Assembly (NCBI GenBank): GCA_002478145.1
Contig: DLMI01000169.1
Span: 27,392 to 34,695, forward strand
Reading direction: 5' to 3'
Origin: Acidobacteria bacterium UBA7540
GTDB lineage: Bacteria; Acidobacteriota; Terriglobia; UBA7540
DNA: 7,304 bases
Part shown: piece after piece, positions 1-4,021 of the stretch
Layout of the letters: each line of letters opens with the position of its first letter
How positions within the stretch are numbered: position 1 is the first letter of the stretch
Made by a program: the position numbers and the translations under genes
Notes under the pieces: model-generated
What the model was told of the DNA's origin: nothing
The model's input: the letters and a program-made list of their open reading frames with translations, nothing else
Databases searched by the model: none

Positions 1-347
1 ATTTGAACGACCTGGGGTTCGGGGCTGTCCATTTGGGTGATGATGGAGGCGGAAAACGGGTGGGTGCCGCTGTTGGCGGTGACCAGAGTCTTTCCGTCCG
101 GACTGAGCGCCAAGCCGTAAGGGTGAGGAGCAACCTTAACATGCCTGCCCAGCGGAGTAATCAGGCGGCCGTTGGGAAGAATTGTTTGGCCGGAAAGATC
201 AATCTTGACCGGACGCTCAGCGGCGGGCGCCCGGAGTTCCAAATTTCCCTGCCCAGCGCCTTGACGCGCGAGAAGCAGTACGTGCTCTGGGACTAACAAG
301 ACAGAAAAGAGAGTCAGCAGGACCGCTCTGCATGCCAAGCGACGCAT
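1..347 (-). CDS. Secreted YVTN/YncE-type beta-propeller protein, N-terminal part (runs off left edge)
   Basis: Reading leftward from the ATG at 347-345, an open frame continues past the window edge (115 codons seen). The first 30 or so residues form a signal peptide: MRRLACR, then a long hydrophobic stretch rich in Leu, Val and Phe. After a short linker come ILPNGRLITPLGRHVKV and HPYGLALSPDGKTLVTANSG. The GLALSPDGKTLVTANSG pattern is the classic blade strand of YVTN/lactonase-like (YncE-type) seven-bladed propellers. The TP-GRHV lead-in is what I remember from acidobacterial proteins in which a YncE-like propeller is fused to an alkaline-phosphatase-like domain. The C-terminal part is outside the window, so any fusion is unverified. 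The start is supported by GGAGG at 356-360, eight bases upstream. The product is probably exported; its ligand or enzyme activity cannot be told. Confidence 0.8.
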   Translation of the reverse strand, partial: MRRLACRAVLLTLFSVLLVPEHVLLLARQGAGQGNLELRAPAAERPVKIDLSGQTILPNGRLITPLGRHVKVAPHPYGLALSPDGKTLVTANSGTHPFSASIITQMDSPEPQVVQ

Positions 348-390
348 AAGGAACGCCTCCCTTAAAGAAAGTCGCCACTTTCCACTCGTG

Positions 391-398
391 ATCATACC
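391..398 (-). promoter_or_regulatory. Extended -10 promoter for the beta-propeller gene
   Basis: On the minus strand TATGAT (391-396) matches the sigma-70 -10 box at five of six positions and is preceded by TGG, giving an extended -10 (TGnTATGAT). No good -35 lies at 17 bp; TTGCTG lies 15 bp upstream. The predicted transcription start is near 384, leaving a leader of roughly 37 nt that contains the GGAGG ribosome binding site. The assignment rests on sequence match only. Confidence 0.45.
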
Positions 399-417
399 AC
401 GCGCGCCTGCGCAGCAA

Positions 418-457
418 GTCAGAAGGCAGGGGGCAGAAGGCAGTAGGCAGTAGAAGG
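418..457. repeat. Degenerate GGCAGAAGGCAG/CAGTAGGCAG low-complexity repeat
   Basis: The intergenic DNA here is built from imperfect units such as GGCAGAAGGCAG and CAGTAGGCAG, repeated three to four times. The same words occur in reverse complement near 2005-2024 and in decayed form near 3588-3610, all outside genes. I recall such purine-rich repeats from Acidobacteriota genomes; their function is unknown. Units are too irregular and too close together for a CRISPR array. Confidence 0.55.
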
Positions 458-460
458 GCA

Positions 461-491
461 GGACCTTAGTGGAAATTCGTGTTAAAGGTCC
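461..491. repeat. 7-bp inverted repeat, 17-nt loop, between the two minus-strand genes
   Basis: GGACCTT (461-467) pairs exactly with AAGGTCC (485-491). It lies about 50 bp past the stop codon of the 540-1649 gene, in its transcription direction. It could be a weak transcript-end hairpin, but no T-run follows on the minus strand. The loop contains the words TTAGTGG and ATTCGTGTTAA, which resemble a dispersed repeat I remember from environmental genomes, so it may be a repeat remnant. Confidence 0.35.
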
Positions 492-539
492 GCGAGGGAA
501 ACGGAACGGATGACAGCAAACAATCACAGGCTGAATCTG

Positions 540-1649
540 CTACGGCCTGAAAAACCCAACGGAGCCCTCGCCCCAATCGGTAATTTTGGTTCCGCGTAAT
601 TCTTCCTGTGAAGAGACTTCCAGCTTTATCTCGTGCCACACGCCGCGGCTATGTTCCCGGTCCACGTGGGGAGCGACCTGCAGGATGTAGTCCACCTGCC
701 ACGTGCCGTCGCCTTGTGCCTCGGGGATCATGTCAAACCGCAGAATGGGAAGCGGTTGGCCGTCGAACCAAACCTTTACGTTCTCGGCCCGAAGCTCCGG
801 TCCGATAACAGTGGGAGAGTCTTTCAATGCCGCCTGGAGAGACTTCATCTCGCTTTCATTAAGGATTCCGTTGCGATCCGCATGGAACTTTAGGACCCGG
901 GTGAGCGCAGTGGGCCGGAAGGTGACAAACACCGTTGGGGGACCGCCATTTATGTGAAAGGCGTGCATCCCATAGAGTTCAATGCGGCCGATCGTGAACG
1001 TTTCTTCGCGGTCGCGGGTGAGGTCGTAGTCCCATGCCCAGCGTTCAAGGCTGTCGAAGCCATACCCGGCGCCGTTCACATTGACCACGCCATAGACGCG
1101 CGAGGGAACCTTCGCGTCAAATGTTCCGTCATCCGCGACAGGGACATAAATCTCTCCATAAATCTTTCCAGGAGATTCCCACGTCACCGGAATCAAGTTG
1201 ATGTAAGTGGGATGAGGTTTGCCACTCAAGTACTTCACGCGGCCGCTAAAGCGGGACCACTTGAGCGTCGCGTGACCTGCCAGGCGCGGCTGGTTGGGCG
1301 CGGAGAGCTCCCAGGAGACGGTCTCCGCCGCCGGATAGGGCTGCTGCAACTCAAAGCCTTTCTCAAACCACCCGTTTTCGACGCGGATCCCGGCCTTTTC
1401 CTCATGAAGCGACTGACCGCGCGCCTCAAGACGAACCACCAAGTCATAGCTGCCGTTGCTCAGGTCCCTTCCGGTCAGTGTGAGGCTGGGTCTGACGGGA
1501 ATGGTGGCCGGGGGCGCTTCATAAGGGTACTTGAGCACGATGGAGTTCACGGAAGGGTTGAAAAGATATGCCCGAACCACGGGTCCTTGCGCCGCGGACG
1601 TTCCCAGCATGCAGCCCATTAAGATAGAAAGTAAGATCGGCTTGGACAT
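540..1649 (-). CDS. Secreted protein of unknown function, about 369 aa
   Basis: I do not recognise this family. The frame is open upstream to an ATG at 1697. I chose the ATG at 1649-1647 because it is followed directly by a signal peptide (MSKPILLSILMGCMLGTSAA, likely cleaved after SAA near residue 20) and is preceded on the minus strand by GAGAGGG at suitable spacing; the 16 extra residues are charged and would mask the signal. The mature protein is rich in alternating beta-type sequence with Gly, Pro and aromatic residues, consistent with beta-sandwich modules. A segment near residues 130-200 (SGRVKYLSG, DDGTFDAKVPSRVYGVV) resembles carboxypeptidase-regulatory-like or transthyretin-like folds. 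Near residue 270 the stretch HADRNGILNESE looks like a degenerate EF-hand loop, with D, N, G and E kept but H at the first position. No catalytic motif is evident. It probably acts outside the cytoplasm. The gene downstream on the same strand begins 192 bp further on and has its own promoter, so an operon is doubtful. Confidence 0.75.
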   Translation of the reverse strand: MSKPILLSILMGCMLGTSAAQGPVVRAYLFNPSVNSIVLKYPYEAPPATIPVRPSLTLTGRDLSNGSYDLVVRLEARGQSLHEEKAGIRVENGWFEKGFELQQPYPAAETVSWELSAPNQPRLAGHATLKWSRFSGRVKYLSGKPHPTYINLIPVTWESPGKIYGEIYVPVADDGTFDAKVPSRVYGVVNVNGAGYGFDSLERWAWDYDLTRDREETFTIGRIELYGMHAFHINGGPPTVFVTFRPTALTRVLKFHADRNGILNESEMKSLQAALKDSPTVIGPELRAENVKVWFDGQPLPILRFDMIPEAQGDGTWQVDYILQVAPHVDREHSRGVWHEIKLEVSSQEELRGTKITDWGEGSVGFFRP

Positions 1650-2097
1650 GAATCCCTCTCGCTTCAGAATGTCCTCCGCGAAGACTCTGCGAGGCATTAC
1701 TTATAGGATTGTAACGTATATCATTCTTGGGTCGGTTCCCCAGGTCCGACTATTCTTTACCGACTTGCCCCGTCGCCCTCGAATTCGTACTTCTCCCACA
1801 TTTCGTTAAAGAGTCCTGACAACTAACCCAAGATTTCCGTTTTGCCATCACGGCCGGCATCCATTCTACAGCCAGCCGCCTCCGTTGGAGCCGTCTTTTT
1901 CACCCTTTCCATCCCAAACGACTCCGGCAGCCCAGTCATAATTTACCATTCAATATCAGAATTGCCCCAGCGCCTGATCCCTGCTTTTCTACTTAGCCCT
2001 CACTGCCTTCTGCCTACTGTTCTTCCCCAGCCCCCAGCCCCTAGTACCTGAGGCTGGAATCGTCGCATAATAGGGCTACCCTGGCAGCAGGGAACCT
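1650..2097. other. Divergent intergenic region
   Basis: About 450 bp separate the divergent starts of the secreted protein and the GTPase. I see no credible gene. On the minus strand TACAAT (within 1709-1714) and TATAAG (1700-1705) are -10-like, but neither has a convincing -35; TATAAG would place the RNA start at or just inside the upstream ATG at 1697, favouring the internal start at 1649. For the GTPase, CATAAT at 2066-2071 is a possible -10, again without a clear -35. The right half, about 1990-2045, is CT-rich low-complexity DNA. Confidence 0.5.
2003..2024. repeat. Inverted copy of the GGCAGAAGGCAG-type repeat
   Basis: The plus strand reads CACTGCCTTCTGCCTACTG, the reverse complement of the words at 418-457 (CAGTAGGCAG and GGCAGAAGGCAGT). 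It is followed by more CT-rich sequence up to about 2045. The two copies flank the secreted-protein gene in opposite orientation. Confidence 0.5.
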
Positions 2098-3078
2098 ATG
2101 CCTGCGAACCTCACGCCGCAATACCTGGAAGCCGAAAGACGGTTCAAGGCCGCCAGTACGACAGAAGAAAAGCTGGCTGCGCTGGAAGAAATGCTGGCCA
2201 CCATCCCCCGCCACAAAGGCACGGAAAAGATGCAAGCCGACCTGAAGCGGCGCCTCTCCAAGCTGCGGACGGAACAGGCCAGGAAGCCCGTCAGCCGTGC
2301 AGGCATCATCCACCGCATCGAGAAGGAGGGCGCCGGCCAGGTGGCGCTGGTGGGCCCGCCCAACAGCGGCAAGTCGATGCTGGTCCGGCAACTCACCCAT
2401 GCCATGCCGGAGGTGGCCGACTACCCTTTCACCACTCGCGTCCCCCTGCCGGGCATGATGAGGTTCGAAGACATTCAGATCCAGCTTGTGGATCTGCCCC
2501 CCGTCCATCCCGACTTCCCTGAATCATGGCTTTATCAGATCATCCGCAACGCGGATGCAGCCATGCTGGTAGTGGACCTGAGCGATCCGGATCTTCTCGA
2601 AGATCTCGAAACCACTCTCACCCAGCTCGCCAAAGCCAAGGTGCAGCTCGGCGCCGGCGAGTTGCCAAACACCCCGGGATGGCTCGCCAAAAGGACGCTG
2701 CTCGTCGCCAATAAGCTCGACGCCAGCGGCGCCCTCGAAAGTTTGGAAGTCCTGAAAGACCTCTACGGCGCGCGCCTTGAAACCCTGCCGGTCTCTGCCG
2801 AATCGGGGCAGGGACTGGATGAACTCAGGCGGTGCGCTTTTGAGTTGCTCGAGGTGATCCGGGTCTACACCAAGGCCCCCGGAAAAAAACTGGAACGGAC
2901 CGCGCCCTACATCTTAAAGCGCGGATCCCGCTTGCTCGACCTCGCTGCACATGTCCACCATGATTTTCTCGCCCAACTCAAGTATGCGCGCGTCTGGGGG
3001 CACGGGAAATTTGAGGGCCAGATGGTCAACCGCGATTACCTCCTCGAGGATAAAGACGTGGTCGAATTGCACCGGTGA
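2098..3078 (+). CDS. Obg/DRG-type GTPase with C-terminal TGS domain
   Basis: A complete 326-residue protein. An N-terminal helical, charged region (about 1-70, LEAERRFKAA, EEKLAALEEMLATIP) precedes the G domain. The G motifs are in order: P-loop GPPNSGKS at 86-93, switch I YPFTTR at 109-114, G3 VDLPPV at 131-136, G4 NKLD at 205-208 and G5 SAESG at 233-237. The C-terminal 70 or so residues (VYTKAPGKKLE, ILKRGSRLLDLAAHVHHDF, YARVWGHGKFEGQ, LEDKDVVELHR) are a textbook TGS domain as found in DRG and ThrRS proteins. Such proteins are thought to bind RNA or ribosomes, but the exact role of this bacterial branch is not established as far as I know. The G3 motif has Pro where the usual DxxG glycine stands; I recall DTPP variants in this branch, so it is probably not a broken enzyme. 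The ATG is preceded by CAGGGAA at short spacing. Confidence 0.9.
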   Translation: MPANLTPQYLEAERRFKAASTTEEKLAALEEMLATIPRHKGTEKMQADLKRRLSKLRTEQARKPVSRAGIIHRIEKEGAGQVALVGPPNSGKSMLVRQLTHAMPEVADYPFTTRVPLPGMMRFEDIQIQLVDLPPVHPDFPESWLYQIIRNADAAMLVVDLSDPDLLEDLETTLTQLAKAKVQLGAGELPNTPGWLAKRTLLVANKLDASGALESLEVLKDLYGARLETLPVSAESGQGLDELRRCAFELLEVIRVYTKAPGKKLERTAPYILKRGSRLLDLAAHVHHDFLAQLKYARVWGHGKFEGQMVNRDYLLEDKDVVELHR

Positions 3079-3197
3079 TGAGAGTCTCGAAATGGGCCTG
3101 CGGTTCTACCGGGCCGCCGAACAGACTGCTTCAGCGCCAGCTTCGCTCCCTGCTGGCCGCCTATGGCGCGGCAGCGCCTCGCTCCCCGGCTTTCTAA
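3078..3197 (+). CDS. Doubtful 39-aa ORF overlapping the GTPase stop (TGATG)
   Basis: The ATG at 3078-3080 overlaps the GTPase stop in a TGATG arrangement, which could allow coupled translation, and the frame closes at TAA 3195-3197. The predicted peptide (MRVSKWACGSTGPPNR and onward) is rich in Ala, Arg, Leu and Pro with no recognisable motif. It also covers the GC-rich stem at 3152-3175. The overlap may be chance; I list it because of the junction only. Confidence 0.15.
   Translation: MRVSKWACGSTGPPNRLLQRQLRSLLAAYGAAAPRSPAF
3152..3175 (+). terminator. GC-rich stem-loop after the GTPase, possible transcript end
   Basis: GCTG-g-CCGC (3152-3160) can pair with GCGGCAGC (3168-3175), with one bulged G and a 7-nt loop. 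It lies about 75 nt past the GTPase stop. No T-run follows, so it is not a canonical intrinsic terminator; it may stabilise a 3' end or be incidental in GC-rich DNA. Confidence 0.25.
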
Positions 3198-3212
3198 TGA
3201 CGCAGCGGACTC

Positions 3213-3228
3213 CTTGTCTGTTGACAAG
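3213..3228. promoter_or_regulatory. Inverted repeat over the -35 box, operator candidate
   Basis: CTTGTC (3213-3218) and GACAAG (3223-3228) are perfect inverted arms around TGTT, and the right arm overlaps the TTGACA -35 box. A shorter palindrome of the same words, GACAA-C-TTGTC, occurs downstream at 3373-3383, and single half-sites occur at 3761-3766 and 3892-3897. Placement on a -35 box is typical of repressor operators, but the regulator is unknown. Confidence 0.35.
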
Positions 3229-3249
3229 TGGAAAAACATAGGCTACAAT
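3221..3249 (+). promoter_or_regulatory. Near-consensus sigma-70 promoter
   Basis: TTGACA (3221-3226) is a perfect -35 box and TACAAT (3244-3249) matches the -10 consensus at five of six positions, with the optimal 17-bp spacer. The predicted start is near 3256. It is by far the best promoter match in the window, yet it lies about 770 bp upstream of the activase gene, so it may drive an RNA, the small ORF at 3263-3451, or a very long leader. Confidence 0.6.
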
Positions 3250-3262
3250 TCTAGATCGAGTT

Positions 3263-3451
3263 GTGATGGAACTCATGGCCTTTTCGGAACGCTCTAATCA
3301 GGAGCCTGGAGAAAGACTTTGGGGACGTGTCAATCGGCCCGACAAAGGCCACGAACTCCGTTGCTCCCATTGGACAACTTGTCAGTTGGGATGGGAAAAG
3401 AAAAACTCAGTAACCTTAAAAAGTGAACGAGCAGTGCGGGAATGTATATGA
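3263..3451 (+). CDS. Hypothetical 62-aa ORF directly behind the strong promoter
   Basis: GTG at 3263, ATG at 3266 or ATG at 3275 could start a frame that ends with TGA at 3449-3451. The first start is only about 7 nt from the predicted transcription start, so translation would be leaderless or nearly so; no Shine-Dalgarno sequence is seen. The product (MELMAFSERSNQEPGERLWG and onward) is hydrophilic, with three Cys, including HELRCSHWTTCQ, and no membrane segment or signal peptide. I do not recognise it. Support comes only from the promoter position and reasonable amino-acid composition; it may equally be non-coding. Confidence 0.25.
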   Translation: MMELMAFSERSNQEPGERLWGRVNRPDKGHELRCSHWTTCQLGWEKKNSVTLKSERAVRECI

Positions 3452-3555
3452 AAACAAAGGACCGACTTTCCACAGGCAGGGCCGAACCGGGAATCTTATA
3501 GAAAACAAAGGCAGTTGCGCGTCTAAAGCGGTAATGTTGTTGAAAAGACAGGAAG

Positions 3556-3610
3556 TTAGCAGGTGGTAGGTAGGGCAAGAATTCCAGAAGTGGCAGGCAG
3601 GAAGCAGAAG
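3556..3610. repeat. Decayed purine-rich repeat of the GGCAG/GAAGGC type
   Basis: The stretch holds GCAGGTGGTAGGTAGGGCA and, after an intervening segment, GTGGCAGGCAGGAAGCAGAAGGC. These share words with the repeats at 418-457 and 2003-2024 but are more diverged. It again lies outside any credible gene. Confidence 0.35.
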
Positions 3611-3665
3611 GCCGAACGATGCAACGAGTCTTGGGTGCAGAGCGGCAGATGTATTGAGCGAGTTG

Positions 3666-3681
3666 TTGATGAATTCATCAA
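3666..3681. promoter_or_regulatory. Perfect 16-bp palindrome
   Basis: TTGATGAATTCATCAA is a perfect palindrome with no spacer, the form expected of a binding site for a dimeric helix-turn-helix regulator. It lies about 340 bp upstream of the activase start and 410 bp downstream of the strong promoter. No regulator gene is in the window, so the role is speculative. Confidence 0.35.
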
Positions 3682-3734
3682 TTTGTCTGTGAAACCGTTC
3701 TGTTTCGGTCACAATATCCCATCCATACTGTCAA

Positions 3735-3758
3735 TGTGTCCGAACACAGCTGTTTTTC
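3735..3758 (+). terminator. Weak hairpin followed by a T-run
   Basis: TGTGT (3735-3739) pairs with ACACA (3744-3748) around a 4-nt loop, and a five-T run starts at 3752. It could end a transcript of about 490 nt begun at the promoter near 3256. The stem is short and AT-containing, so confidence is low. Confidence 0.2.
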
Positions 3759-3829
3759 TTGGACAATTAGTACTTGCCTTGCTCCTCGGAACGAGAATTG
3801 CCCATCCCTAGAGTGTGGGCGGAGCCTTA

Positions 3830-3864
3830 GGGTGATTTCACCCGAAAGCGGGATTCCGGATCCC
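3830..3864 (+). other. Two adjacent hairpins in the upstream region of the activase gene
   Basis: GGGTGA-TT-TCACCC (3830-3843) has a 6-bp stem, but its 2-nt loop would force opening of the top pair. GGGAT-TCCGG-ATCCC (3850-3864) follows with a 5-bp stem. No T-run follows either. They lie about 160-190 bp before the activase start and might be a structured leader element; they match no riboswitch class I can recall. Confidence 0.25.
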
Positions 3865-4021
3865 AAGCTAACTCAAACGCAAAAACCGAGAGACAAGTCG
3901 GAGGAAAAGGAGTAGAATTTCGCCTTCCAAGCTGACTGACACGAAACCGACGGCTCGAGGTTCCCGGCATGGGTTTCTCCGGCGAGCGTCCCCGCCCCCG
4001 GCTTTAAAGGCTTAGGCTTCT

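Larger units (their letters stand above)
3079..4021. other. Long region without a convincing gene
   Basis: About 940 bp lie between the GTPase and the activase gene. The stretch is visibly less GC-rich than the flanking genes, and open frames in it are short and unlike any protein I know. It does contain a strong promoter (3221-3249), a GC-rich stem (3152-3175), an 11-nt direct repeat GAAAACAAAGG (3450-3460 and 3501-3511), a purine-rich repeat remnant (about 3556-3610), a 16-bp palindrome (3666-3681) and two adjacent hairpins (3830-3864). It could host a non-coding RNA, a decayed gene, or a long leader of the activase gene; I cannot tell which. Confidence 0.5.

Noticed and set aside
3..296. 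97-codon plus-strand frame at the left edge
   Set aside because: The opposite strand encodes a signal peptide followed by a YVTN propeller blade with a good ribosome binding site.
418..457. CRISPR-like array
   Set aside because: Units are short, irregular and lack unique spacers of constant length.
954..1622. 222-codon plus-strand frame opposite the secreted-protein gene
   Set aside because: The minus strand has a signal peptide, ribosome binding site and protein-like composition; the plus frame is Arg/His/Val-rich with no motif.
1611..1649. Lipoprotein signal (LMGC) in the unidentified secreted protein
   Set aside because: Met at the -2 position is atypical and Cys13 would leave too short a signal; cleavage after SAA near residue 20 fits better.
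2041..2508. 155-codon minus-strand frame over the GTPase start
   Set aside because: It is a shadow of the well-supported GTPase with no motif of its own.
3563..3811. 82-codon GTG-started frame in the gene-poor region
   Set aside because: It begins in the purine-rich repeat, has no recognisable motif and runs across the 16-bp palindrome and the TGTGT hairpin.
3830..3912. Known riboswitch upstream of the activase gene
   Set aside because: I compared it mentally with tetrahydrofolate, cobalamin, c-di-GMP and guanidine classes and found no conserved core.
3969..4007. 12-codon upstream ORF before the activase gene
   Set aside because: It is very short, has no ribosome binding site at proper spacing, and carries no leader-peptide signature such as a run of regulatory codons.
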